NCBI RefSeq assembly: GCF_947503385.1 | Contig: NZ_CANNDO010000006.1 | Coordinates: 124,001 to 188,000, forward strand | DNA length: 64,000 nucleotides | Direction: 5' to 3' | Source of the DNA: an uncultured Tateyamaria sp. | GTDB taxonomy: Bacteria; Pseudomonadota; Alphaproteobacteria; Rhodobacterales; Rhodobacteraceae | Shown here: positions 17,937 to 27,341 of the stretch, piece after piece | Position numbering within the stretch: position 1 is the stretch's first letter | Layout: every line of letters starts with the position of its first letter | The notes under the pieces: generated by a model | Told to the model about the DNA's origin: nothing | Seen by the model: the letters and a program-made list of their open reading frames with translations, nothing else | Databases searched by the model: none | Made by a program: the position numbers and the translations under genes

Positions 17937-18598
17937 ACGCCCCCGCCAAAGAGGCGCTGGACGCCGCGCGCGCCAAGGCGCAGGCCGATCACCGCGACCT
18001 GCGGTTCCGCATCGACCGGCTGTCGGATGACGCCATCGACCTGATCCTGCGCCGTGCGCGGTCGCATTACGCGTGGCGGGACGAACCCGTGCCCGATGCG
18101 CTGCTCGAAGAGATCTATGACATTACCATAAATGGCGCGACCAGCATGAACACGCTGCCTGCACGGTTCGTGTTCGTGAAATCGCCCGAGGGCAAGGACC
18201 GGCTGGCCAAGGCACTGAAGCCCGCCAATGTGGCCAAGATGATGGGTGCGCCCGTAACCGTAATTGTCGCCCATGATCTCGAGTTTTGGAAAGAGTTGAC
18301 CTTCACCTTTCCGCATGAAGACCGGCGGCATTTCTTTGAGGGCAAGGACCAGCACATCGCCGACACCGCGTTCCGCAATGGCACGTTGCAGGGCGCGTAT
18401 TTGATGATCGCAGCCCGGGCTGTTGGCCTTGATGTCGGTGCCATGTCGGGCTTTTTCAACGATGTCGTGGATGCAGAGTTCTTTGCCGGAACCACGCTGA
18501 AATCGAATTTCCTGTGCAACATCGGGTACGCGGACGAGACGGCATTGTTCCAGAAATTGCCGCGCTTTCCGTTCGACAAGGCGTGCAGCTACGCCTGA
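17933..18598 (+). CDS. Nitroreductase family protein (RutE-like, malonic semialdehyde reductase type)
   Basis: 221 residues, an FMN-dependent nitroreductase fold. The RutE/HadB-like pattern is visible: ARSHYAWRDEPVPDALLEEI early, then NGATSMNTLPARFVFV (130s region of the alignment) and QGAYLMIAARAVGLDVGAMSGF. RutE reduces 3-oxopropanoate (malonic semialdehyde) to 3-hydroxypropanoate in pyrimidine catabolism; no other rut genes are here. Its nearness to matA-matB makes a three-carbon semialdehyde substrate attractive, but that is inference. Translationally coupled to the FAH gene. Confidence 0.82.
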   Translation: MNAPAKEALDAARAKAQADHRDLRFRIDRLSDDAIDLILRRARSHYAWRDEPVPDALLEEIYDITINGATSMNTLPARFVFVKSPEGKDRLAKALKPANVAKMMGAPVTVIVAHDLEFWKELTFTFPHEDRRHFFEGKDQHIADTAFRNGTLQGAYLMIAARAVGLDVGAMSGFFNDVVDAEFFAGTTLKSNFLCNIGYADETALFQKLPRFPFDKACSYA

Positions 18599-18607
18599 GG
18601 AGGGGCC

Positions 18608-19066
18608 ATGGCCGTCAAGATGAAAACCTTCGTGACATACCGCACCACCGCGGCCTGTCCGACACATGCGCGCACCGAAATCCCCGTGCGCGACCTCAAC
18701 GTGGTGATTGACGAACCGGTTGCGCGGGGTGGCACGAACATGGGCCCCAGCCCGACCGAGGCGGCGATGACGGCCCTGATCGCCTGCACAAATGTGATCG
18801 GCCACAAGAACGCAGCAAGGCTGGGGGTGGACCTTGGCACAGTCACGATTGACGCAAACTGCAAGTTCGATCGGCGCGGCGTTCTCATGGAGGAAGAGAT
18901 CGACCTGCCGTTTCCCGAAATCACGCTGACCGTGAATTGCGACACACCCGCCAGTCAAAACGATCTGACCCGCGTGGGCCAAGAGACGTCAAAATACTGC
19001 GCCATCGCCAAGCTGTTCGAGGCCGCAGGCACGGATCTGACGGTGAATTGGGTCAAGACCAACTGA
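18608..19066 (+). CDS. OsmC/Ohr family protein
   Basis: 152 residues. OsmC-like pattern: TNMGPSPTEAAMTALIACTNVIGH, with the Cys of the ACTN segment at about residue 60 as the usual peroxidatic cysteine, and a second Cys near 128 (TSKYCAIAKLF) corresponding to the resolving position. OsmC proteins reduce organic hydroperoxides, though divergent members have unknown roles. The start follows a GGAGGGG ribosome site 9 bp after the nitroreductase stop, so it belongs to the same operon. Confidence 0.88.
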   Translation: MAVKMKTFVTYRTTAACPTHARTEIPVRDLNVVIDEPVARGGTNMGPSPTEAAMTALIACTNVIGHKNAARLGVDLGTVTIDANCKFDRRGVLMEEEIDLPFPEITLTVNCDTPASQNDLTRVGQETSKYCAIAKLFEAAGTDLTVNWVKTN

Positions 19067-19112
19067 GACAAAAGAGGCCGCACATGGCCGCGCATTCTGG
19101 GAGGAAAACCAT

Positions 19113-20186
19113 ATGACATTTTGGATGAAAAAGGGCCTGATCGGCGCGGCACTTGCCACCGCGATGGCATTGTCGGTCGCAGCCGAGACCACAATCAACG
19201 CAGTGGTCATCGACGGCTATCCGGACCGCGCATTGTGGGTCAAAGAATTCACCAATTTCTTTATCCCCGAGGTCGACAAACGTCTGGCCGAGGCTGGCGA
19301 ATTCAAGATGAACTGGCAGGAGAATTACGGCGGTTCCATCGTAAAGCCCAAGGGCGTGCTGGAAGGCGTGCAACTGGGGCTGGGTGATATCGGCATCGTC
19401 ACCACGATCTTCCATTCCTCGAAACTGCCCAGTCAGGGCATTTCCGGCTCCACCCCCTTTGTGGCTTCTGACGCCCGTGCAGTGGCGCAGGCCGTGGACG
19501 AGATTGCCCGCGAATTCCCGGCCATGAACAACGAGTTTGCGGCGCAAAATCAGGTCTATCTGGCCACGGGCGTCGTGCTCGACACATATCAGGTGTTCTG
19601 CACCGAACCGGTGTCGTCTGTGGCGGACCTCGAGGGCAAGAAGATTGCCGGCGCCGGTCTGAACCTGCGTTACCTCGAAGGGATCAAGGATGCAGCAGGC
19701 GTGCGCGGCGGGCTGACCGATTTCTACAACATGCTCCAGACCGGTCTGGTGGATTGCGGAATGCTGTGGCCGGAGGCGGCCAAAACCTTCAAGATCGCCG
19801 AAGTGGCGCCCTATATGCTCAGGGCGGACCTTGGCGCTGTGAATTCCAAAACGATCACGGTGAACGCCGACTATTGGGCGGGTCTGCCCGATCCGGTCAA
19901 GGACGTGCTCAAGGAGGTGGCGATTGCCTATCGTGACCACGTGGCAGGCATCGCCATGGACCGGGCTCAAGCCTCGCGCGACGCCTATGTGGCCGACGGT
20001 GGCACCATCGTCGACGTATCTGCCGAAGACCGCGCCGCGTGGGCCAACGCCATGCCGAATATCGCACAGGAATGGGCTGCGACGCTGAATGACAAGGGCG
20101 AGGCCGGTACAGAGATGCTGGCGGCCTATTTGGGCAAGCTTGACGCGGCAGGCTACACCGGCGTGCGCGACTGGACGGCGAACTGA
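19113..20186 (+). CDS. TRAP transporter substrate-binding protein (DctP type)
   Basis: 357 residues with a signal peptide (MKKGLIGAALATAMAL, cleavage near residue 24). DctP-type architecture: an N-terminal beta strand with a ligand-pocket entry, EGVQLGLGDIGIV (88-100), and a central VADLEGKKIAGAGLNLRYL block containing the Arg region that in DctP proteins binds a substrate carboxylate. It supplies the DctQM membrane pair encoded immediately downstream. Given the neighbours, an aromatic or dicarboxylic acid is a likely substrate; the sequence does not say which. Confidence 0.9.
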   Translation: MTFWMKKGLIGAALATAMALSVAAETTINAVVIDGYPDRALWVKEFTNFFIPEVDKRLAEAGEFKMNWQENYGGSIVKPKGVLEGVQLGLGDIGIVTTIFHSSKLPSQGISGSTPFVASDARAVAQAVDEIAREFPAMNNEFAAQNQVYLATGVVLDTYQVFCTEPVSSVADLEGKKIAGAGLNLRYLEGIKDAAGVRGGLTDFYNMLQTGLVDCGMLWPEAAKTFKIAEVAPYMLRADLGAVNSKTITVNADYWAGLPDPVKDVLKEVAIAYRDHVAGIAMDRAQASRDAYVADGGTIVDVSAEDRAAWANAMPNIAQEWAATLNDKGEAGTEMLAAYLGKLDAAGYTGVRDWTAN

Positions 20187-20212
20187 TCGCGGGTCCGGGG
20201 AGGGGCCGGAAC

Positions 20213-20737
20213 ATGCTGAAGTCCGCCGTTGCTGGCCTGTCTTCGGTCGCCAATACGCTGGCCATTGCCGCCAACGCCTTGGGCACGCTGGTCGTGTTGG
20301 CGTTGGTGGTGGTGCTGAATGTGGACGTGGTCGCGCGTGGGTTTTTTGCGTCGCCGCTGCGGGGCACCTACGAGATGGTGCAGTTTTCTGTTGTTTTGAT
20401 CGTGTTTCTTCAATTGGCGGATGTGGTGCGGGTGGACCGGCTGACACGGTCTGACGGTTTTCTGACATTCCTCTCGGCACGGCGTCCCGCTGCGGCCAGC
20501 AATATGCGGCGCATTATCAATGCGCTATCGGCCATTTTCATGGGTCTGATCGCCTACATCACCTGGCCCGAATTCCTAAAGATGTGGGCCACCAATGACT
20601 ATTTTGGCGTGCCGGGCCTGTTCACGCTGCCTTGGTGGCCGGTCAAACTGGTGATCACGCTGGGGACGGCGCTGTCTTGCCTGATCTTTGTGATCAAGGT
20701 CATCACGGGCCGCGACCGCCCCGCAGGCACCCCATGA
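20213..20737 (+). CDS. TRAP transporter small permease (DctQ type)
   Basis: 174 residues with four hydrophobic helices, as in DctQ. The second helix region contains RGTYEMVQFSVVLIVFLQLADVV, a normal DctQ landmark. It overlaps the DctM gene by 4 bp (ATGA), so the two are translationally coupled. Part of the same transporter as the binding protein 26 bp upstream. Confidence 0.88.
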   Translation: MLKSAVAGLSSVANTLAIAANALGTLVVLALVVVLNVDVVARGFFASPLRGTYEMVQFSVVLIVFLQLADVVRVDRLTRSDGFLTFLSARRPAAASNMRRIINALSAIFMGLIAYITWPEFLKMWATNDYFGVPGLFTLPWWPVKLVITLGTALSCLIFVIKVITGRDRPAGTP

Positions 20738-22038
20738 CACCGATCGAGATTGGCCTGATCTCGGTCGTCGCGATTGTCTTTCTGATCTATTCAGGCGTCT
20801 ACATTCCGGTCGCCCTTGGCATGGTGTCCTTTGTGTCGATCTGGTTGATGCGGGACAATTTCACGCTGGCGCTGAACCTGCTGAAGGTCGCCGTGGGCGA
20901 CAGTGCGATGGAGTACAGTTTTGCCACCATCCCGCTGTTCACCTTTATGGGGCTGATCGTTTCCAAGGCGGGGTTGGGCCGAGACATCTACGAAGTCATG
21001 ACCATGCGGTTTCGCAAGGTCAAAGGTGGGATTGGCATGGCGACTGTGGGGGCCAATGCCGTGTTCGCCGCCGTAACCGGGTCGTCCATTGCATCTGCGT
21101 CGGTGTTCACCAAGGTTTCCGTTCCGCAAATGATGGCGCAGGATTACAACCCGCGGTTCGCCGTGGGGGTCGTGGCAGGCAGTTCCGTTCTGGGCATGAT
21201 CATCCCGCCATCCGCGATGCTGATCATCTATTCCTTTGTGGCCGAGCAATCGGTGGGCGACATGTTCCTTGCGGGCGTGATTCCCGGCATCCTGCTGGCC
21301 ATCGCCTATGTGGGTGCCATCTGGGTCATGGGCCGGTTTACGCCGGGATTTGTCGGGGGCAGGGTGGTCGAGGACACCGAATGGATGTCGGGTCGCGAGG
21401 TTGCGTCCAAAACCCTGCCGACGTTGTTCCTGATCACCATCGTGCTGGGCGGCATCTACACCGGCTGGCTCACAGCGGTCGAGGCCGGGGCGGCGGGCGC
21501 ATTGGTGGCGCTGATCATCGCGGTGATCCGCAAATCCATGACCGCGCGCAGTTTTTGGGACGCGCTGCTAGAGACGGGGCACATCACCGCCGCCATCCTG
21601 TTCCTGATCACGGCGGCCTCGATCTACAGCCGGATGCTGGGGCTCGCCGGGTTGCCAAACCAGTTGCAGGACCTTCTGGCGGGCAACGCCGCGTCGTTCT
21701 GGTCGATCATGCTGCTTTATGTGCTGCTGATGCTGTTTCTGGGCACGCTGCTCGACACAGCCTCTATCATCCTGATCGTGGTGCCCCTGTTTCTGCCGCT
21801 GGCCGAGGCGCTGGATATGTCGCTGATCTGGTTCGGCATCATCACTGTAGTGGGTGCGGAAATCGGCCTGCTTACGCCTCCGCTTGGCATATCCTGTTTT
21901 GTGATCAAATCGACGATCAACGACGATCGCATTAGCCTCAAGGATGTGTTCATGGGCGCGCTGCCCTTTGCATTCGTGATGCTGATCGTGCTCTTTATCC
22001 TTATCGAATTCCCGATCCTCAGCCTTGCCCTGATCTAA
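20734..22038 (+). CDS. TRAP transporter large permease (DctM type)
   Basis: 434 residues with about 12 hydrophobic segments. DctM signatures include YSFATIPLFTFMGLIVS, GSSIASASVFTKVSVPQM, IIPPSAMLIIYS and the final GLLTPPLGISCFVIKS, which lies in the repeat that forms the transport core. I start at ATG 20734, overlapping the DctQ stop; an in-frame extension to 20632 only reads through DctQ. Substrate unknown. Confidence 0.92.
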   Translation: MTPIEIGLISVVAIVFLIYSGVYIPVALGMVSFVSIWLMRDNFTLALNLLKVAVGDSAMEYSFATIPLFTFMGLIVSKAGLGRDIYEVMTMRFRKVKGGIGMATVGANAVFAAVTGSSIASASVFTKVSVPQMMAQDYNPRFAVGVVAGSSVLGMIIPPSAMLIIYSFVAEQSVGDMFLAGVIPGILLAIAYVGAIWVMGRFTPGFVGGRVVEDTEWMSGREVASKTLPTLFLITIVLGGIYTGWLTAVEAGAAGALVALIIAVIRKSMTARSFWDALLETGHITAAILFLITAASIYSRMLGLAGLPNQLQDLLAGNAASFWSIMLLYVLLMLFLGTLLDTASIILIVVPLFLPLAEALDMSLIWFGIITVVGAEIGLLTPPLGISCFVIKSTINDDRISLKDVFMGALPFAFVMLIVLFILIEFPILSLALI

Positions 22039-22049
22039 GGAGACCCCTC

Positions 22050-22919
22050 ATGCGCACTGTCACCAAGGACAACATCACGGATGTCTTTTTGGGCTACATG
22101 TCCGACGATATGGACCCGCGGATGCGCGAGGTGCTGGGCGCGCTGGTCCGGCATATGCACGACTTTGCCAAAGAGGTGGACCTGACCCACGAGGAATGGC
22201 AGGCCGGCATCGCCTTTCTCGAAGGGTGCGCGGCCATCGAAAGCGAGGACCGGCACGAATTCATCCTTGCCTCGGATGTGCTGGGCATGTCGTCGCTGGT
22301 GGACATGATCAATTCGAGCCCGGATGCGACCAGTTCGTCCGTTCTGGGCCCGTTTCACGTGTCAGGCGCGCCGCCTTTGGAAGTGGGCGGCGATATGAAG
22401 CGCGATTTTGGCGGGCCGGTGCTGTTGGCCGAAGGGGTCATCAAGGATACGGATGGCAACCCCATTCCGGGCGCGGAACTGGATATCTGGCAAACCGCAC
22501 CCAACGGGCTTTATGCCAGTCAGGACGCCGATCAGGACATGTATTCGTTTCATGCGCTGATGACGGTGGGTGCCGACGGGCGCTATGGCTTTACCACTGT
22601 TAAACCTGTGGAATACACCGTGCCGTCGGACGGGCCGGTGGGCGACATCCTCAATGCGTGTGGACGTCATCCGTGGCGTCCGTCGCATCTGCACTACATC
22701 GTCAAGGCACCCGGGTTCAAACCGCTGGTGACCGAGATTTTTCCCGACGATGACCCGTATCTGGATCAGGACACCGTCTTTGGCGTGCGGGAGGATCTGG
22801 TGATGACCTATGTCGAACGACCCGCGTCGACTTTCCCAAGCGGCATGGCTTTGTCCGGTAAGATCACGGAACCCTATCTGCACGTGACATTCGACGTGAC
22901 CCTCGCCCCCGAAGGATAA
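22050..22919 (+). CDS. Intradiol ring-cleavage dioxygenase (catechol/hydroxyquinol 1,2-dioxygenase family)
   Basis: 289 residues. An N-terminal helical dimerisation domain (to about 105) precedes the beta-sandwich catalytic domain. The four non-haem Fe(III) ligands are visible at the expected spacing: Tyr155 (NGLYAS), Tyr189 (VEYTVPSDGPVG), His213 and His215 (WRPSHLHYIV). The length and GRHPWRPSHLH motif are nearest to hydroxyquinol 1,2-dioxygenase, which makes maleylacetate. The expected next enzyme, maleylacetate reductase, is not in the window. It follows DctM by 11 bp with an AAGGAGA site and ends the rightward cluster. Confidence 0.88.
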   Translation: MRTVTKDNITDVFLGYMSDDMDPRMREVLGALVRHMHDFAKEVDLTHEEWQAGIAFLEGCAAIESEDRHEFILASDVLGMSSLVDMINSSPDATSSSVLGPFHVSGAPPLEVGGDMKRDFGGPVLLAEGVIKDTDGNPIPGAELDIWQTAPNGLYASQDADQDMYSFHALMTVGADGRYGFTTVKPVEYTVPSDGPVGDILNACGRHPWRPSHLHYIVKAPGFKPLVTEIFPDDDPYLDQDTVFGVREDLVMTYVERPASTFPSGMALSGKITEPYLHVTFDVTLAPEG

Positions 22920-22985
22920 GGCAATGCCGCACTCTGTTGCGCGTCGATTGGGTTAGTCAGCCATGTGAAAGCGCACGCAGAATGA

Positions 22986-23219
22986 TCATTCTTGTCGCGG
23001 GAACAGGGCAAGCATCGCGGCGCATTCCGCATCGCTGGGATTTTCCGACATCACCTCGGCTTGGGCGCTGGCGTTGCTGACCGTCTCGCCGGATTTCTCT
23101 GCCAGCACGATGAAAAGCGCTATCAACTCCTCACAGGCGGGCTTGTTCTCCAACGTGTCCGCAAAAGTTGGGGTCGCGACCAGAATAGCAAGCCCCGCAC
23201 CACACAATAGAATTTTCAT
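22986..23219 (-). CDS. Small secreted protein of unknown function
   Basis: 77 residues with a good signal peptide (MKILLCGAGLAILVATPTFA, cleaved at about 20), then a mature part with two Cys residues (ACEEL and AECAAM) that could form a disulfide in the periplasm. I recognise no family. It lies just upstream of, and on the same strand as, no other close gene except the next secreted protein 40 bp away, which has the same small-secreted design. Both could be one transcript. Confidence 0.65.
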   Translation of the reverse strand: MKILLCGAGLAILVATPTFADTLENKPACEELIALFIVLAEKSGETVSNASAQAEVMSENPSDAECAAMLALFPRQE

Positions 23220-23259
23220 AAACGTCCCCCTTGTGTTGGCCCAAACGCCCCGATCGGTT

Positions 23260-23652
23260 TCAGTTGAAATCGGATTGCAGGCCGCAGGTCACATCGCCTG
23301 TGGCATAGATGTGGACTTCGCCCATCTTTTCGTTGTTCAGGCGGATCACCTGTTCCGGGGCGTCCCCGCCCACGACAAGGATTTCGCCACGGCCCTCGAC
23401 CACGCAGACTTGCCGCGTGTTCTTGGCGTCCTCGTTACAGCGGATTTTGCCATCGGTCGCCCGCACCACGATGTCCTTGTATTGCATAAGCAGGATCGCC
23501 TCGTTCAGGCGGTCCGCGTAGATTGCAGGGTCGGTGATGACCGTGCACGGCGTATCGGCATGGGCGGGTGGTCCGGCAATATATGCGCAAACCGATACCG
23601 CGCAGACCCATCTGCAAATACTTGTTCCGTTCCATCCGGTTTTGCCAATCAT
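23260..23652 (-). CDS. Small secreted protein of unknown function
   Basis: 130 residues from ATG 23650-23652, preceded by a GAAAGGG-type site. A hydrophobic stretch near residues 14-28 ending at AHA looks like a signal peptide. The mature part has Cys residues in DTPCTVI, KIRCNEDA, RQVCVVEG and DVTCGLQ, suggesting two disulfide bonds and a small beta-rich periplasmic domain. No family recognised. Longer in-frame starts exist up to 23940 but run through the divergent hydrolase gene and lack a signal peptide. Confidence 0.6.
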   Translation of the reverse strand: MIGKTGWNGTSICRWVCAVSVCAYIAGPPAHADTPCTVITDPAIYADRLNEAILLMQYKDIVVRATDGKIRCNEDAKNTRQVCVVEGRGEILVVGGDAPEQVIRLNNEKMGEVHIYATGDVTCGLQSDFN

Positions 23653-23764
23653 CCCGCACCCTTTCCCTATATGCGCAAACGCAACTGTGACGGGCCCAGC
23701 ATTGAAGAACCGCAGAGGCTGATCCATACTCCGATGAGGGTACGGGTGGCGGGGAACGCGGATT

Positions 23765-25348
23765 TTGACAGGAAAAAATCGCGAAACGGACCACCTGCGC
23801 AGCCTGATATTCGAGTCGATTGCCCGCAACGAGACATTCGGCACGCTGATCGAACAGACGGACACGGCCATGCAGCTTGAACCGGGGGCGGGGTTGCGCC
23901 ACCTCGTGCCCGAATTCGAATCCGCAGCCGACGCGGTCATGCAGACCGGTGCCGTTGGTCAGGGCACGGGCGAGTTGAGTTTCACCTTTGACCGGAAGGG
24001 CCGCATGGTGACCGGTACGGCGTCGGCCATCTCGGTCTTTGGCCTCGACCCCGGCAAAAGCCTGATGGATCAGCTGGGCGAAAGCGGCCAGTCCGTGCTG
24101 GAGGATCTGCTGCGGGGGCGGCGGTCGCAGGCGACATTCACGCTGTTCACCCGGCCACAGTTGCGCCCGGTTCCGGTTTTTGCCCAATCCAATGGCACGG
24201 GCGGGTTCGATGCCATCGCAATTGTGGTGGGATGGAACAGCGCCGTGGCTCCCTTGCTCAAAAGCGGGTTCCAGTTGACCGACACCGAGGTCGACGTGGT
24301 CGAGATGCTGTTTCGTGGGCACCAGCCCAAGGATATTGCGCAGCGCCGCAACCGGGCGCTGGAAACGGTGCGCACGCAGGTCCGCACCATTTGCCGCAAG
24401 ACGGACACCCACGGGCATGTGGATATCGTTCATCTCGTCTACGGCCTGATTGCTACAACGCAGTTCATGCGGGCCGAGCGTGCGGTGGATGCACATGGCA
24501 ACTACATGCTTAGCCTGCCCAGCGGGCGGCGCATGGATGTCGAAGTCACCGGGCCGGATCAGGGCAAGCCGCTGCTGTTTCTGCACGGCTGTCTCGCGGG
24601 GCGCAGATTGCCGGAACCGGCGCTTGCACGGTTCCGGTCCCGCCGGATCATAGCGCCCGGACGGCCCGGTCACGGGCAGACGCCCGGTGATGCCGACGCG
24701 CAGGTGCAGGATATCGCGCAGGACCTGCTGCACATGCTCGACACGTTCAGCGTTGGCCAGATTGACGTCGTCACCTACGATCTGGGCGCGCCCTTTGCGT
24801 TGTGGATGGCGGCGCTGGCCCCGGATCGCATTCAGTCGCTGACCTGTCTGGCACCGGTCCCGTCGCTGGCGAACTGGTCTGACCTGTGGTCGCTGCCCGC
24901 CGAAACGCGGGTTTTTTCGGCCCTGTCACGGGTGAACCCAAAAGCCGCGCGGTATCTGGCCTTGCTGGGCGGCCAGCGTATCCTGCGGCAGGGACCGGCG
25001 GGCTTTGCCAAGATTGTCTTTGCAAATGCCCGCTTTGACCAGCGTGCCGTAGCCGGATCAGAGACGGTGCAACGGCTGTTCTGGCACGGACATGCATGGC
25101 ACGTGGAACGTGGCCCTGACGGATTTTTGGCGGATGCTGCGCTGTCGTCACGGCACTGGGACGAGGGCTTGCCCACGCTTGCGATGCAGCCGTGTTTCGT
25201 CGTGGGTGCCAAGGACAAGAACGCCCCGATCGCCGCGGTCCGACGGCTTGCGGCGCGTGTGGGGGCCCGTGTTGTGACCCTTCCGGATGCGGGTCACAGC
25301 CTGCTGCACGCCAGCGCTGAGGCGTGGCTGGACCACGTACCGGAATGA
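23765..25348 (+). CDS. LuxR-type HTH fused to alpha/beta hydrolase
   Basis: 527 residues. The middle (about 168-232: QLTDTEVDVVEMLFRGHQPKDIA, RNRALETVRTQV) is a LuxR/NarL-type DNA-binding domain. The C-terminal half (about 255-527) is an alpha/beta hydrolase with oxyanion segment LLFLHGCLAG, nucleophile elbow VTYDLGAP and a terminal LPDAGHSLLH histidine. The elbow has Asp339 instead of Ser, as in epoxide hydrolases and dehalogenases. The N-terminal 160 residues may be a PAS-like sensor. The TTG start at 23765 is the best visible. Hydrolase-regulator fusions of this type may use the hydrolase fold as ligand sensor; function unproven. Confidence 0.8.
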   Translation: MTGKNRETDHLRSLIFESIARNETFGTLIEQTDTAMQLEPGAGLRHLVPEFESAADAVMQTGAVGQGTGELSFTFDRKGRMVTGTASAISVFGLDPGKSLMDQLGESGQSVLEDLLRGRRSQATFTLFTRPQLRPVPVFAQSNGTGGFDAIAIVVGWNSAVAPLLKSGFQLTDTEVDVVEMLFRGHQPKDIAQRRNRALETVRTQVRTICRKTDTHGHVDIVHLVYGLIATTQFMRAERAVDAHGNYMLSLPSGRRMDVEVTGPDQGKPLLFLHGCLAGRRLPEPALARFRSRRIIAPGRPGHGQTPGDADAQVQDIAQDLLHMLDTFSVGQIDVVTYDLGAPFALWMAALAPDRIQSLTCLAPVPSLANWSDLWSLPAETRVFSALSRVNPKAARYLALLGGQRILRQGPAGFAKIVFANARFDQRAVAGSETVQRLFWHGHAWHVERGPDGFLADAALSSRHWDEGLPTLAMQPCFVVGAKDKNAPIAAVRRLAARVGARVVTLPDAGHSLLHASAEAWLDHVPE

Positions 25349-25496
25349 AACATCCTTGGGCGGATTTGCGCCCGGTGCAAAAATTCGGGGCCACGGTACG
25401 AAACACCGATTGTGGCCGGGCAACGGGGTCCATAAAACAAAATAACTTGAACCCGCGCGACTTTGCACGACATGGCGTTCAAGGACAGGAACGCCA

Positions 25497-27341
25497 ATGA
25501 TCCGTACATCACCTCCTCTACGTGGCACAGGCCCATTGGCAACCCGTTTGGGGCGCATCGGGGGCGGTGTACTGGCCGTGTTGTTGATGGTGGGCGCGCC
25601 CGCGTGGTCCTTTGACGCCACCTTGTCGGCCCCCGGTGTGTCACAGGACACGCTCGACAGTCTGCAAGGCGCATCGTTAAGCTACCAATTGGCCACCACC
25701 GGCGACGCAGAGCCGACCGCGCAGGACATCGTGGCCGCCGCACGGGCGGATTATGAACGCATCGTTGGCGTGCTCTATGACAACGGATATTTCGGTTCGG
25801 CGGTGTCGATCCGCATTGACGGACGCGAGGCGTCCGGCATCCCCGTTCTGTCCGGTCCGCGCAGCGTGCAGCGCGTGGATGTGGTGGTGCAGCCCGGTCC
25901 CGTCTTTCGCTTTGGCACGGCGCGTCTCGCGCCCTTGCCACCCGGCGCGCAACCACCTGACGGGTTTGCCCCGGATGCGGTCGCAACCACGCGCGTGATG
26001 CGCGACGCCGTGGATGACGGCGTTGCCGCGTGGCGCAATGCGGGCCACGCCAAGGCCCGTCTGGCCGGGCAATCCATCACCGCCCGCCATCCGGCCAACA
26101 TCATTGACGCGGACATCGCCCTCGATCCCGGACCACAACTGCGGTTTGGCACTTTGCGCGTCTCAGGCGCGCAGGATGTGCGTGTGGATCGCATCATTGA
26201 CATTGCAGGCCTGCCCACAGGCAGAGTCTTTCACCCCGACGAACTGGACCGTGCCGCAACGCGGCTGCGGCGCGCGGGCGCATTCCGGGGGGTGTCCCTG
26301 ACCGAAGCCGAGACCATCGGCCCGAACCAGACACTCGACATCGACCTCCAAGTGACCGAGGCCCAGCCCCGCCGCTTTGGCTTTGGGGCCGAGATTTCCA
26401 CCGAAGAGGGGATCACGCTGTCGGCCTTCTGGCTGCACCGCAACCTGTTTGGTGGTGCCGAACGGCTGCGTGTGGAGGGTGAGATCAGCGGGATCGAAGG
26501 TGACACCGGCGGCGAGGATTACGAGCTGGGCTTTCGCTTTATGCGCCCCGCGACCTTCAATGAGGACACCGATTATTATGTGACCGGCACGCTCGAAAGC
26601 CGCAATGAACCCAATCTGTCCTTTGACCGGCTGGCGCTGGAAACGGGGATTGTGCGCTATGCCGCGCCGGAACGGGAATACGAATTCGGCATCGGGTTCG
26701 AGACCGCAGAAACCACTGATGTGTTTGGGGCGCGCAGCTACAGTATCCTGACCCTGCCGCTAAAGGCGACATTCGACTACCGTGACAACACGCTGAACGC
26801 AAAATCCGGCTATTACTTTAGCGCCGAATTGATCCCGTTTGTGGGGCTGGACGAGGCAGGCAATGGACTGCGCAGCTTTGTGGACGCGCGGGTTTACCGC
26901 AGCTTTGGCGAAGGCGAGCGGGTGACATTGGCCCTGCGCGGTCAGTTGGGGTCAGTGGTGGGCGCATCCCTTGTGGATCTGCCGTCCGATTTTCTGTTTT
27001 TTTCCGGCGGTGGCGGCACCGTGCGCGGGCACAGTTTTCAATCGCTTGGAGTCCAACAGGGCACCGCCCAAAGCGGTGGGCGGTCCTTTATCGGTCTGAC
27101 GTCGGAATTGCGCGTGCGCACCGGTGAACGCCTGAGCGTGGTGGGGTTTGTCGATGCCGGTTACATCGGAGCAGAGAGTTTTCCCGACGGCACATCTGGG
27201 CGCTGGCACAGCGGGGCAGGGGCAGGCATCCGCTATGACACCGGGTTGGGCCCGATCCGCGTCGATCTTGCCGTGCCGGTGTCCGGGCCCGACGATCCAT
27301 CCGGCTTTCAGGCTTATATTGGCATCGGACAGGCGTTTTGA
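25497..27341 (+). CDS. tamA: Translocation and assembly module outer-membrane protein TamA
   Basis: 614 residues of the Omp85/BamA superfamily. After a signal-like N-terminus (to about residue 40), POTRA domains occupy about 45-270 and a 16-strand barrel follows. The late motifs GGGGTVRGHSF (the conserved barrel-lid motif VRGY/H) and a C-terminal strand ending in IGIGQAF with terminal Phe are typical. TamA works with TamB to insert outer-membrane proteins and move phospholipids. The tamB gene overlaps its stop. Confidence 0.93.
   Translation: MIRTSPPLRGTGPLATRLGRIGGGVLAVLLMVGAPAWSFDATLSAPGVSQDTLDSLQGASLSYQLATTGDAEPTAQDIVAAARADYERIVGVLYDNGYFGSAVSIRIDGREASGIPVLSGPRSVQRVDVVVQPGPVFRFGTARLAPLPPGAQPPDGFAPDAVATTRVMRDAVDDGVAAWRNAGHAKARLAGQSITARHPANIIDADIALDPGPQLRFGTLRVSGAQDVRVDRIIDIAGLPTGRVFHPDELDRAATRLRRAGAFRGVSLTEAETIGPNQTLDIDLQVTEAQPRRFGFGAEISTEEGITLSAFWLHRNLFGGAERLRVEGEISGIEGDTGGEDYELGFRFMRPATFNEDTDYYVTGTLESRNEPNLSFDRLALETGIVRYAAPEREYEFGIGFETAETTDVFGARSYSILTLPLKATFDYRDNTLNAKSGYYFSAELIPFVGLDEAGNGLRSFVDARVYRSFGEGERVTLALRGQLGSVVGASLVDLPSDFLFFSGGGGTVRGHSFQSLGVQQGTAQSGGRSFIGLTSELRVRTGERLSVVGFVDAGYIGAESFPDGTSGRWHSGAGAGIRYDTGLGPIRVDLAVPVSGPDDPSGFQAYIGIGQAF

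Noticed and set aside
17933..18598. Part of a rut pyrimidine-degradation operon.
   Set aside because: Although RutE-like, no rutA, B, C, D or F gene is nearby.
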